In this document: piece after piece, positions 1-7,412 of the stretch | How positions within the stretch are numbered: position 1 is the first letter of the stretch | Layout: every line of letters starts with the position of its first letter | NCBI GenBank assembly: GCA_014523515.1 | Contig: JAATVJ010000327.1 | Location: 1 to 19,084 of the forward strand | DNA length: 19,084 nt | DNA from: Nitrososphaerales archaeon TH1177 | GTDB lineage: Archaea > Thermoproteota > Nitrososphaeria > Nitrososphaerales > Nitrososphaeraceae | Reading direction: 5' to 3' | Position numbers and translations under genes: made by a program | Notes under the pieces: generated by a model | What the model was told of the DNA's origin: nothing | Databases searched by the model: none | Seen by the model: only the letters and a program-made list of their open reading frames with translations

Positions 1-145
1 AACAGCCACAAATCAAGCAGCAGCTGGTGGTGGTGGTAGTAGCAGTGGATCAGGAACAAATACTGGGGGATTTACAAATCAGAGTGAAACTAATATAGGA
101 GCAAATGCAAATACTACAGATAAATCTGCATCAGCTGGATCCTAA
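1..145 (+). CDS. dnaK: DnaK (Hsp70) chaperone, C-terminal tail only (partial)
   Basis: Reading in the frame whose codons start at base 2 gives 47 residues before the TAA at 143-145. The stretch is almost all Gly, Ser, Ala, Asn and Thr, including GGGGSSSGSG, and ends in SASAGS. This is the disordered glycine-rich tail typical of prokaryotic Hsp70 proteins; no ATPase or substrate-binding domain is visible because the gene starts outside the window. The identification rests on the tail composition and on the complete dnaJ that starts 65 bases downstream on the same strand, the usual dnaK-dnaJ order. DnaK would be the ATP-driven cytoplasmic holdase/foldase that DnaJ stimulates. Another Gly-rich protein ending here cannot be excluded from 47 residues. 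Confidence 0.7.
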   Translation, partial: TATNQAAAGGGGSSSGSGTNTGGFTNQSETNIGANANTTDKSASAGS

Positions 146-210
146 TAATATATATCAAAAGATAAAAATAATCATTTTTTATTAATATAATTTATTACGG
201 GATCATATTT

Positions 211-1344
211 ATGACTAACAAGCGAGACTATTATGAAGTTTTAGAGATATCAAAGAATGCTAGTAAAGATGAAATTAAAAATGCATACAGAAAACTAGCT
301 TTAAAGTTCCATCCTGATAGGAATAAATCACCAGGTGCAGAAGAAAAATTCAAGGAAATTTCTGAAGCTTATGCAGTTCTATCAGATGATGAAAAGAGAA
401 CAAGATATGATACTTATGGCCATGTCGGTCCTGAAGATGCATTTAGGGGATCTGAAGCAAACTTTGAAGAGATCTTTAGAGATATGGGTTTTGGTGGCTT
501 TGCAAAAACTATTTTTGAACAAATGTTTGGAGGTAAAGGAGGAGGAGGATTTGAAGGATCTGATCCATTTGGTGGATTTAATTTCAATATAGGCGGCAAT
601 AGAAGAAAAGGCAGAGATGTCTTATATGATATGGAGCTCTCATTAGAAGATGTTCTAGTAGGAAAAAAAGATGAGATTGAATTACCAAAATTTGAAAAGT
701 GTAGTAATTGTGGTGGAACAGGAGCTGCGTATGGAACTAAACCACGTATATGCAATACTTGTAATGGTCAAGGTCAAACTCGCAGAGTTTATAATCAAAA
801 TCGTTTTTCAACATTTATTTCGTTAGAACCATGTCAAGCATGTAGTGGAAAGGGTCAAGTAATTGATAAACCTTGCAATATTTGTCTAGGATCAGGTAAA
901 ATAAAACAAAATAAGAAAATAAAGATAAATATTCCTGCTGGCGTTGAAGATGGAATGACTTTGCAATTAACTGGTGAAGGTGAATATTCAGAACAAGGTC
1001 CCCCAGGAGATCTTTTAATCAGACTTCATATTTTGCCTCATAATTTATTTGAAAGATTAGAGGATGGCCATGTATTATACAATCTAAATCTCGATTATCC
1101 TAGTTTAGTATTAGGAACTGAAATAAAAATTCCAACTTTACATGGCTATGAGAAATTAAAAATCTCTGCAGGAACTCAAACAAACACAATTTTAAAGATC
1201 AAGGGAAAAGGATTGCCACGATATGGAACATATGGCAAAGGAGATCAATTAGTAAGGATACAGGTTAAAATTCCAAATAATATTACAGAAAAACAGAGAC
1301 TTCTTTTGAAAGAATTAAATAAAGAATTTGCAAAATATAAGTAA
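211..1344 (+). CDS. dnaJ: DnaJ (Hsp40) co-chaperone, full type I architecture
   Basis: DnaJ delivers unfolded clients to DnaK and stimulates its ATPase. The 377-residue protein shows every type I part in order. The J-domain (about residues 5-70) has the essential HPD at 34-36. A Gly/Phe-rich linker runs about 78-130. A zinc-binding region has all four CxxCxGxG repeats, at about residues 164 (CSNCGGTG), 181 (CNTCNGQG), 208 (CQACSGKG) and 222 (CNICLGSG). The two C-terminal beta-sandwich client-binding domains follow (about 236-370). Length is normal for the family. It lies directly after the DnaK tail on the same strand, so the two are probably co-regulated. A frameshifted Hsp20 gene follows, making a small stress-chaperone block. 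Archaeal DnaK/DnaJ systems are generally regarded as acquired from bacteria. Confidence 0.97.
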   Translation: MTNKRDYYEVLEISKNASKDEIKNAYRKLALKFHPDRNKSPGAEEKFKEISEAYAVLSDDEKRTRYDTYGHVGPEDAFRGSEANFEEIFRDMGFGGFAKTIFEQMFGGKGGGGFEGSDPFGGFNFNIGGNRRKGRDVLYDMELSLEDVLVGKKDEIELPKFEKCSNCGGTGAAYGTKPRICNTCNGQGQTRRVYNQNRFSTFISLEPCQACSGKGQVIDKPCNICLGSGKIKQNKKIKINIPAGVEDGMTLQLTGEGEYSEQGPPGDLLIRLHILPHNLFERLEDGHVLYNLNLDYPSLVLGTEIKIPTLHGYEKLKISAGTQTNTILKIKGKGLPRYGTYGKGDQLVRIQVKIPNNITEKQRLLLKELNKEFAKYK

Positions 1345-1347
1345 CTT

Positions 1348-1356
1348 TTTAATATA
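1348..1356 (+). promoter_or_regulatory. Possible TATA box for the Hsp20 gene starting at ATG 1382
   Basis: TTTAATATA sits about 30 bases ahead of the ATG at 1382, near the spacing expected for a TATA box of a leaderless or nearly leaderless archaeal mRNA. It favours 1382, not 1468, as the original start of the Hsp20 gene. In such an AT-rich sequence a chance match is quite possible. Confidence 0.3.
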
Positions 1357-1381
1357 CATAATTATTTTAACCTAAATTAAA

Positions 1382-1480
1382 ATGACATATCCCTTTGATG
1401 ATTGGTTTAGAAGAAAAAGATCAGCGAATTGGTTTCCTGATATCGATAGTATGATGTGTGAAATGGAATGGAAAAATTGA
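1382..1480 (+). pseudogene. N-terminal piece of the Hsp20 gene, cut off by a frameshift
   Basis: From ATG 1382 one reads MTYPFDDWFRRKRSANWFPD and then about a dozen more residues to EMEWKN and a TGA at 1478-1480. The Asp/Trp/Phe/Arg-rich opening looks like the N-terminus of archaeal small heat-shock proteins. The rest of the protein continues in another frame from the ATG at 1468 (MEKLMDEAF...). Adding one base in the run just before 1468 (GGAATGG to GGAAATGG) would restore a continuous EMEMEKLMDEAF. The visible start of the downstream frame is therefore probably internal. This could be a true single-base deletion, an assembly or sequencing error, or an unusual recoding event; the sequence alone cannot decide. 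Confidence 0.55.
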
Positions 1481-1980
1481 TGGACGAAGCTTTTAAAAAT
1501 TTTGGACAACCAGTTCCAAAAAAATTCATAAAGGAACATAAATTAGATGATGGATCAACTGTAAAAGAATTCGGTCCTATTGTATATGGTTATTCAGTAA
1601 AAATTGGTGAAGATGGTAAACCGATAATAAGAAAATTTGGAAATGTTGATGTTTTCTCACATTCAATCACTGACAGCTCTCATGATACACAACAAGAAAG
1701 AGAACCTCTGATTGATATAATAAATGGAAAAGAAGAGATAAAGATTGTTGCAGAATTGCCAGGAGTTGCAAAAGAGAATATCAAATTATATGCTAATGAA
1801 AATACTTTAACTATAGAATCTTCAACTTCAGCAGAAGAAAGAAGATATTATAAAAAAATTGAATTTCCAGAATTTGTCGAACCGTCAAGCGGAAGATCCC
1901 ATTATAAAAACGGAATAGTAGAAATTACATTTAAAAAGAAAAATTTGACTAATAAAGGATTACAAATTAATATAGATTAA
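1468..1980 (+). CDS. Hsp20/alpha-crystallin small heat-shock protein (main frame; 5' end shifted)
   Basis: Small heat-shock proteins are ATP-independent holdases that form cytoplasmic oligomers and keep unfolding proteins soluble for DnaK/DnaJ. The 170 residues have an N-terminal section with GPIVYGYSVKIGEDGKP, a pattern typical of an extended archaeal Hsp20 subgroup, and then the alpha-crystallin domain from about residue 75. It includes ELPGVAKENI and the conserved strand YKNGIVEITFKK near the C-terminus. The gene lies 3' of dnaJ on the same strand. The ATG at 1468 has no convincing ribosome-binding site, and a TGA sits just upstream in frame at 1459. A matching N-terminal coding piece lies in another frame from 1382, so this is probably a frameshifted gene or an assembly error. 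If expressed from 1468 the alpha-crystallin domain would be intact. Confidence 0.85.
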   Translation: MEKLMDEAFKNFGQPVPKKFIKEHKLDDGSTVKEFGPIVYGYSVKIGEDGKPIIRKFGNVDVFSHSITDSSHDTQQEREPLIDIINGKEEIKIVAELPGVAKENIKLYANENTLTIESSTSAEERRYYKKIEFPEFVEPSSGRSHYKNGIVEITFKKKNLTNKGLQINID

Positions 1981-2132
1981 TATTCAATAACATATATATC
2001 TATTATTTTTTATTTAATTATAATATAAATATTTTGTTACTAGATATAAAAACTTGGTATATATTAATACAAATCAAATATTTTAAATCTTTACTAGTTA
2101 AAAATTAAAGTCTTTCTTTTTTATTATTAATT

Positions 2133-2146
2133 AAAACTTTTTTTCC
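2133..2146 (+). terminator. Oligo-T tract after the chaperone block
   Basis: The 207-base gap between the Hsp20 gene and the SemiSWEET gene is nearly pure A/T and contains several T runs (about 2005-2011, 2115-2120 and AAAACTTTTTTTCC near 2133-2146). Archaeal transcription commonly stops at such T-rich tracts. No hairpin or RNA gene is evident in the gap. Confidence 0.25.
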
Positions 2147-2187
2147 ATATCAATAAAATATCCTTATAATAACTATTATAGATAATA

Positions 2188-2484
2188 ATGGAGTTTTCCT
2201 TTTTATATTCATCGAGTCTATTAGCTTTCATTATAGGTATCGCAGCTACAATTTTAACTCGTTATAGTAGCATTCCTCAAATAATAAAAGGATTTAAAAC
2301 TAAAAAAATGGATGATGTTTCATTCTGGCTTATATTTTATTTAACAGTTGGATTATTTTTATATGTAATTTATGGGATAATTATTGATGATCTCATAATT
2401 ATTTGGGGAAATGCAATAGGTGTAATTTCAAATATAATTTTAATTATTCTAAAAATTAAATACTCTGTTAAATCATTTGAATAA
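2188..2484 (+). CDS. SemiSWEET / PQ-loop family small membrane transporter
   Basis: SemiSWEETs are three-helix proteins that dimerise to carry sugars or other small solutes through the cell membrane. This 98-residue protein matches in size. It has a first hydrophobic helix (about 8-26), the hallmark Pro-Gln pair at 30-31 in SSIPQIIKGFKTK, a cytoplasmic KTKKMDDVSFW loop, a second helix (about 47-66) and a third (about 70-90). The third contains WGNAIGVISN, where the conserved Asn of the family is expected. It stands alone, not in an evident operon, with AT-rich possible promoter sequence just upstream. The family is recognisable, but the substrate cannot be read from sequence; PQ-loop proteins also include amino-acid and other carriers. 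Confidence 0.85.
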   Translation: MEFSFLYSSSLLAFIIGIAATILTRYSSIPQIIKGFKTKKMDDVSFWLIFYLTVGLFLYVIYGIIIDDLIIIWGNAIGVISNIILIILKIKYSVKSFE

Positions 2485-2641
2485 TTTACAATATAAATAT
2501 ACTATAGGTTATAACTGTTTGATGGTTCTAAACTTAGTTATTATAGATAAGTATGTCAATAAAAGTTTAGTAATTACTTAGATTTTATTTAGTACCAGAT
2601 ATAAGAATGATAAATGGATTATAAAATAAAGATCTTTTACT

Positions 2642-3157
2642 TTGAGCTCTAAGAAGAAGAAAATAAAGATTGAATTGGAAGATGATACGGGTGGTAAGTA
2701 TAATCTCTCATTAGAGGGCAATTTTTCAAAGGAAAAGATATTACAAATTATTGAACTTATGGAGCTTGTACGTTCAGATTCAGTGGATAAAATAACTAAT
2801 TTATCTAAAGAAAATAACAGTATTTTATCTGTTGATTCAAAGATCTGGAATATAATCGAGCAATCCTTTTATTATAATACATTTACTTCATCTGATATTG
2901 TTAATATTTATAACAAAAAATATAATGAGACAATCAAATTAAGTATTATATCTACTTATCTTGCTAGATATGTTACAAAAGGTAAATTAAAGAGAGCTAA
3001 AAGACTACGAGAATATGTATACGATTTAGTTAGAAACACTTCTACAGATGCAGATTCTATTAATACTAATATAGTCTCATCCACTTCTTCTGATAATGAT
3101 GATAATAAAATCGTCTATGATGTTAGAAGAAAGACAATAGACGATCTTAAAAATTAA
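2642..3157 (+). CDS. Conserved-looking hypothetical protein, possible winged helix
   Basis: I do not recognise a named family. The 171-residue protein starts at a TTG (2642), with a TATA-like TTATAAAAT at 2619-2627. The N-terminus is Lys-rich and forms what looks like a beta-hairpin and a helix (about 5-45, KIKIELEDD and EKILQIIELMELV). The middle (about 65-130) reads like a winged helix-turn-helix: helix KIWNIIEQSF, helix TSSDIVNIYNKKY, a recognition-like helix KLSIISTYLARYV, then a basic wing with KGKLKRAKRLREY. The last 40 residues are Ser/Thr/Asn/Asp-rich and probably disordered. A DNA-binding role is an inference from this layout and the basic charge. It converges on the gene at 3292-3882, separated by a hairpin-forming spacer. 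Confidence 0.7.
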   Translation: MSSKKKKIKIELEDDTGGKYNLSLEGNFSKEKILQIIELMELVRSDSVDKITNLSKENNSILSVDSKIWNIIEQSFYYNTFTSSDIVNIYNKKYNETIKLSIISTYLARYVTKGKLKRAKRLREYVYDLVRNTSTDADSINTNIVSSTSSDNDDNKIVYDVRRKTIDDLKN

Positions 3158-3187
3158 AATTAATATTAATATTAATTTATAATTTAA

Positions 3188-3227
3188 ATTTAAATATTTA
3201 TTTATTGAAATAAATACTAATTTAAAT
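3188..3227. terminator. Hairpin between two convergent genes
   Basis: ATTTAAAT and ATTTATTT (3188-3203) pair with AAATAAAT (3208-3215) and ATTTAAAT (3220-3227) around a four-base ATTG loop, with a four-base ACTA bulge on the right arm. Two perfect 8-bp stems result, between genes that converge at 3157 and 3292. A T run follows at about 3241-3247. Its position suits a bidirectional stop or a 3'-end stabilising structure, though very AT-rich DNA makes such repeats easier to form by chance. Confidence 0.4.
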
Positions 3228-3291
3228 AACAATGGTTTCTATTTTTTATTAAATTAGGCTATTGATATTGTAAAATAATCTTTGTGGAAAG

Positions 3292-3882
3292 TTAAAAATC
3301 TCCAAATCCTCCAACATCAAATCCTCCAAAGTCTCCCATATCTCCGCTTTCTGATTCTCCTCCTCCGGTGCTCGCCTGTTCGGTACCTGTTTCTCCACCT
3401 GCAGCTCCTTCTGCTCCACTTTCACCTGCCATTGATTGTTCCATGGGATTTAATGCCATTCCCAAAAAAGACATCATAGTCATAAAGAATAGAACATCTA
3501 TTATTCCTGAAAATATCATTAACGGGACCCATGCTCTATTAGCTTCCATGTATGTTTGCAATTGAGCTTTATTTCCCTTCCCATTATTATACATCTTTTG
3601 AGCTTGACGCCATTTTTGTTCTAATTCTTCTTTTTTGGAATTTAAAAGTCTAATTCCTGTATCTGTAATAGATATTTTAACTTTTTTGTTACCAAAAATA
3701 CTCCTCTTCTCATTTTTTATTATTAGTCTTTGAGTTGAAAGATCATTTACTATTAATTCTACTTCTTCCTTATTCATTTTGAGAACTTTTGCAATTTTAT
3801 TTAGATCTTGTATTCCTCTAACAATTGCATCAAGTATCATAAAATGACGTGGGCTATCGTTAATTCTTTCTCCAGAAGACAT
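3292..3882 (-). CDS. Winged-helix protein with one membrane segment and Gly/Phe/Asp tail
   Basis: No named family is recognised. Of the 196 residues, 1-70 look like a winged helix of the MarR/PadR style: HFMILDAIVRGIQDLNKIAK, LKMNKEEVELIVNDLSTQRL as helix-turn-helix, and KKVKISITDTGIRLL as wing and final strand. Residues about 75-110 are charged and helical (KKEELEQKWRQAQKMYNN). A hydrophobic segment (about 117-143, PLMIFSGIIDVLFFMTMMSF) should cross the membrane. The last 50 residues are acidic Gly/Ser/Glu sequence ending in MGDFGGFDVGGFGDF. The tail is encoded by a locally GC-richer stretch (about 3345-3430). A plausible reading is a membrane-tethered regulator or adaptor with its DNA-binding part in the cytoplasm; this is inference from domain order. 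Confidence 0.75.
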   Translation of the reverse strand: MSSGERINDSPRHFMILDAIVRGIQDLNKIAKVLKMNKEEVELIVNDLSTQRLIIKNEKRSIFGNKKVKISITDTGIRLLNSKKEELEQKWRQAQKMYNNGKGNKAQLQTYMEANRAWVPLMIFSGIIDVLFFMTMMSFLGMALNPMEQSMAGESGAEGAAGGETGTEQASTGGGESESGDMGDFGGFDVGGFGDF

Positions 3883-3903
3883 TCTTTATAATATGCTATA
3901 CTC

Positions 3904-3911
3904 ATTTAAAT
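3904..3911 (-). promoter_or_regulatory. TATA-like box for the winged-helix membrane protein gene
   Basis: On the minus strand ATTTAAAT is centred about 25 bases ahead of the ATG whose first base is 3882. That is the spacing of an archaeal TATA box for a leaderless mRNA and supports the chosen start. Confidence 0.35.
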
Positions 3912-4377
3912 CCTTTTTTGATAAAAATCATAATCAACAGCTGATCTTAACCAAAATTTTATTTCAATAAATATATAATATTTTTTTAAATATATCTAAA
4001 TTTATAATTGATTATTATGTAGATAATAAAGGGCAAATAACTAAATAGTAATAAAAAATAACCTGATAAAATATATGTAATTAGGCTATATAGAAATGAT
4101 CATAGATAACAATATTTTATAGATACTTTTTGAATAAATAACGGCAATTAAAATACGTTAGATTAGCAGATCAGTTATTACGTATTCTCAAACATTATTG
4201 TAATTAAACCATATTATTATATTATGTATTTTCTACTTCAAATAGCTCTCTTTAAAATAAAAACTATTATTGTTACCAATTAATACAAAATATTGTTTTA
4301 TAAAAATCAGTTAAAAACATCTCCATGCATATTTTATTTTTTAAATATGTCATTATACCTTAAGATAGTTAATAGTT

Positions 4378-4383
4378 AAAAAA
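4378..4383 (-). terminator. T6 run past the antiporter gene
   Basis: The A6 run on the plus strand reads as TTTTTT on the minus strand, about 25 bases beyond the stop codon of the antiporter at 4408. It fits an intrinsic archaeal oligo-T terminator; there is no strong hairpin. Confidence 0.3.
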
Positions 4384-4407
4384 CGTCCATTAAAATTTGG
4401 ATTTATA

Positions 4408-5688
4408 TTACAGTTTATTCTTCTTATTTTTATCATCGATTTTATTACTCGAACTAGAAAATTTTATGCTATTTGCAAATTTTAGTACATATGGAGTAGC
4501 AAAAGATGTAATTATTGTAACAACACTTAGTATTGGTAATATAGATGAAGTAATTGCACCTACATCCTGTCCACCCTTTGCTATAACTAGAGACATTTCA
4601 CCTTTTGCTGTTGCCAATCCTAAACCTACTTTTAATCTCTCATTATAGTCAAATTTAGATTTTGATAATATAGCTAAAACTAAAAGTAATTTTACAGTAA
4701 AAGCTGTTAATATTAATACAATTACAGGAACTATGTATAATGGGATAAGTGCAACATTAACCAAAGCTCCTATTGATACAAAGAATAATGCAGAAAATAC
4801 ATCTCTTAACGGTATGGTAATAACTTTAGCCACTGTGGCACTTCTGGATTCAGCCACTAAAACTCCAGCTAAAAACGCACCTATTACAACTGATAAACCT
4901 AACATATTAGCAATAAATGATAAACCAAAAGCAAGTCCTAATATTACTATCAAGAGAAGAGCATAATCATTCGTTTTTCCTATTTTGTCTATTAGATTAG
5001 GTAAAAATTTTGAACCAAGTATAAGTATACTTCCAATAAAAACTACTGCTATAGCTATAGATATTGATATAGGAAAAATTGCAATTTCTTCAGTATTTAT
5101 TCCAGCAACTGCTATGGATTGTAATATTGCTAAAGTTGATACAGCCACAATATCTTCAACTATTAAAACTCCTAGTATTAACATTGATGATCGCTCTTTT
5201 ATTTTTCCTAATTCTTCCAATACCTTGATAGTTACTACAGTACTGGTAATAGACATGGCTAATCCTAAAAACATTGAATCAAAAGTAGTAAATCCTAATC
5301 TTTGGGCAACAAAAAAAGTTATAATCAGAGTTCCAATTGACTCTGTTAATCCAACCATCATTGAAATTTTACCTATTTGTTTGAGTTTTGCTATAGGAAA
5401 TTCTATACCAATTACAAAGAGAAGCATTATTATACCTAATTCAGCAAATATGTTGACAGTTTCTATCGACTTAATTAAAGAAAATGGTGGAGTGTATGGA
5501 CCAATAATCATTCCTGCTATTAAATAACCAATGACCATGGATTGTTTTAATTTATGAGTTAAAAATAGCATTACTGCTGCTACTATCATAATTACAGCAA
5601 AATCTTGAACAATAAATTCTGAAGACGTTGTTGATTCGGTAAGAGAAAAAATACTAAATACTGAAAAGAATAATAATAAAATATCCAT
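4408..5688 (-). CDS. Kef-type cation/H+ antiporter (CPA2 family), no RCK domain
   Basis: This is a membrane monovalent cation:proton antiporter for K+ or Na+ balance and pH control. The 426-residue protein is almost wholly hydrophobic with about 12 membrane spans. CPA2 signatures are clear: GYLIAGMIIGPY (54-65), FAELGIIMLLFVIGIEF (81-97), MSITSTVV (145-152), and VEDIVAVSTLAIL (177-189), where the acidic ED pair replaces the QD of bacterial KefB/C. FLAGVLVAES lies in the second half. The protein ends in a short Lys/Ser/Asn-rich tail, so it lacks the TrkA-N/RCK nucleotide-binding domain found in classical KefC; regulation, if any, must come from elsewhere. It is followed upstream on the same strand by the UbiB-like kinase, with a 133-base gap that argues against one tight operon. 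Ion specificity cannot be assigned. Confidence 0.93.
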   Translation of the reverse strand: MDILLLFFSVFSIFSLTESTTSSEFIVQDFAVIMIVAAVMLFLTHKLKQSMVIGYLIAGMIIGPYTPPFSLIKSIETVNIFAELGIIMLLFVIGIEFPIAKLKQIGKISMMVGLTESIGTLIITFFVAQRLGFTTFDSMFLGLAMSITSTVVTIKVLEELGKIKERSSMLILGVLIVEDIVAVSTLAILQSIAVAGINTEEIAIFPISISIAIAVVFIGSILILGSKFLPNLIDKIGKTNDYALLLIVILGLAFGLSFIANMLGLSVVIGAFLAGVLVAESRSATVAKVITIPLRDVFSALFFVSIGALVNVALIPLYIVPVIVLILTAFTVKLLLVLAILSKSKFDYNERLKVGLGLATAKGEMSLVIAKGGQDVGAITSSILPILSVVTIITSFATPYVLKFANSIKFSSSSNKIDDKNKKNKL

Positions 5689-5821
5689 AACCTATTCTTT
5701 ATAAAATCATCTAAGATAAAAATTAAGAGGATGCAAAAAGAAAAATTATACATATAATAAAAATATATTATTCCAATTGCTCTTTAATAATATTATTAAA
5801 AATATATATTATTGATAAAAG

Positions 5822-7378
5822 TTATTTTTTTATGATACTAAAAACAAATAATATTATTGAACATATAAAACCTATAGCTGAAATTATAGGATTATATGAG
5901 AATAAAAATGCAGATCCAATAAATAATGCAGATGCAAAAATACTCTTGCCTAAAAATGCATAACGTCTATCTGTTTTCTTAATATTTGATTCTTGATTAT
6001 CTAAATATGTTTTTATAGTTTGTGATAAATTTGCCGATGCTTCTATATTTTTTACAAATTTCTGAAAAGAATATTTTATTTCTTCAATATACGCCTCTTT
6101 AATTAACCCTTCCTTTTCGAATAAATTCGAAAGAACTTTTACAAATTGGAATTTTACTTGGTGTTGATTATAAATGCCTTCAACAATTGAGGTCATCCTC
6201 ATATAGAGTGCTAAATATTTGGGCAACCTAAAGGGAAATTTACTCAAAGTCTTATTTGATAAATCCATTAAAGATTTCACTTCCATTTTATCTACGTGTT
6301 TTCCATGCATCGATCTAATACTCAGTTCAATAGCCTTTTCTATAATATTTCTATTAGTAGTATAATCTAATGTTCCAAGTTGATATAATACATCAACGGT
6401 TCTTACAGGATCTTTATCAATTAAACCTAGATATAATCTAATCAACAATAATCTAGTTTCATTATCAAGTCTTCCAACCATTCCAAAATCATATAGAATT
6501 ATTGAACCATCATCTTTGACAGCTATATTTCCAGGATGAGGATCAGAATGAAAAATATTATTACGTAATAACATCTTAAAAAATACATGATGTATTAATA
6601 TTACTAATTGTTGTCTATCAATACCTTTTTTATCTAATGTTTCTATATCTGTTATCTTTATTCCAGGTTCATATTCTGTAGTTATAATATGTTTAGAAGT
6701 TCTATCAAGTATTACATTAGGAATTATAACTTTTTTCTCATTAGCTAGATTTTTTTTAATTATCAATAGATTCTCTGCTTCTTTTATGTAATCCATTTCT
6801 TCATAGATAGTTTCAGTAAATTGAGAAAACATTCCTTCTACTGAAAATGTTAAATTAGGATCAATAAATCGAGAAACTAATGGAATCAATTTTTTTAATA
6901 TTGAAATATCTTCATCTACGATTCTTTCAATTCCTGGCCTTGAAATCTTTACTACAACATCCTTTCCATTATATTTGGCATGATATACTTGCCCTAAACT
7001 AGCTCCAGAAAAAGCATCCTTGTTAAAATAATCAAAATTTTCTTCTAAATTTCCTAATTCTTCATCAATTATTTTTTTTACTTTTTCAAAAGGCTCTACT
7101 GGAACATCGTCTTGTAAAGTAGCAAATACTTCTAAATATGGCTGCGGTAATATATCAGAACGAGAAGATAGCCATTGACCTAATTTTATATACGAGGGTC
7201 CAAGTTGAATGAAAATTTTTAGTGCCTTTTGTGCATTTTTTCTATATTTATTTTCATCTATATTTTTTCCTTCACGTTTTACCCACTCTTTTCTGTCTCT
7301 CCTAAAATTGATTATTAGTGGTAATAATTTTATTATGATTTTTATTAATTTAAATTTAGAATTATTCTTGTTTGTCAT
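5822..7378 (-). CDS. UbiB/ABC1/ADCK-family atypical protein kinase-like protein
   Basis: The UbiB family are atypical kinase/ATPase proteins; in bacteria and mitochondria they support ubiquinone synthesis, while their role in archaea is unknown. The 518 residues hold the defining KxGQ motif as YIKLGQ (about 63-68) and the loop SGASLGQVYHA (124-134), which replaces the normal glycine-rich loop. Also present are the ATP-site Lys in VVVK (144), a Glu-rich helix near EEMDY (193-197), the catalytic-loop equivalent HSDPHPGN (277-284) and DFG (297-299). The C-terminus (about 478-516) has two hydrophobic segments, consistent with a membrane anchor, as in bacterial UbiB. Length is normal. A small membrane-protein gene lies 34 bases upstream on the same strand and may be co-transcribed. 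A link to quinone metabolism is only an inference from the family. Confidence 0.93.
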   Translation of the reverse strand: MTNKNNSKFKLIKIIIKLLPLIINFRRDRKEWVKREGKNIDENKYRKNAQKALKIFIQLGPSYIKLGQWLSSRSDILPQPYLEVFATLQDDVPVEPFEKVKKIIDEELGNLEENFDYFNKDAFSGASLGQVYHAKYNGKDVVVKISRPGIERIVDEDISILKKLIPLVSRFIDPNLTFSVEGMFSQFTETIYEEMDYIKEAENLLIIKKNLANEKKVIIPNVILDRTSKHIITTEYEPGIKITDIETLDKKGIDRQQLVILIHHVFFKMLLRNNIFHSDPHPGNIAVKDDGSIILYDFGMVGRLDNETRLLLIRLYLGLIDKDPVRTVDVLYQLGTLDYTTNRNIIEKAIELSIRSMHGKHVDKMEVKSLMDLSNKTLSKFPFRLPKYLALYMRMTSIVEGIYNQHQVKFQFVKVLSNLFEKEGLIKEAYIEEIKYSFQKFVKNIEASANLSQTIKTYLDNQESNIKKTDRRYAFLGKSIFASALFIGSAFLFSYNPIISAIGFICSIILFVFSIIKK

Positions 7379-7412
7379 TTCAAAAATAAATCTTTAAACA
7401 ATAATAAAAAAT

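Larger units (their letters stand above)
3883..4407. other. 525-base AT-rich spacer with no recognisable gene
   Basis: This gap lies between the 5' end of the winged-helix membrane protein and the 3' end of the antiporter, both on the minus strand. I see no tRNA, rRNA or convincing short gene. It holds a TATA-like box for the winged-helix gene, a weak inverted repeat AATACGT/ACGTATT (4152-4158 and 4180-4186), a 7-bp hairpin CATATTT/AAATATG (4328-4349), and an A6 run at 4378-4383 that reads as T6 on the minus strand just past the antiporter stop. Confidence 0.4.

Noticed and set aside
414..755. Minus-strand open frame opposite dnaJ, Pro/Ser-rich
   Set aside because: It is antisense to the G/F and zinc region of DnaJ; its Pro runs come from the Gly codons on the other strand.
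4152..4186. AATACGT/ACGTATT inverted repeat in the 525-base spacer
   Set aside because: Only 7 bp with a 21-base interior in very AT-rich DNA, and not placed near a start or stop codon.
3883..4407. Possible tRNA or box C/D RNA in the 525-base spacer
   Set aside because: No T-loop-like sequence, no CCA-adjacent acceptor pairing and no box C (RTGATGA) and box D (CTGA) pair at a suitable distance were found by eye.
4985..5527. 180-codon plus-strand open frame inside the antiporter gene
   Set aside because: It lies wholly antisense to the Kef-type antiporter, whose motifs are unambiguous; the Ile/Thr/Asn-rich product resembles no protein.
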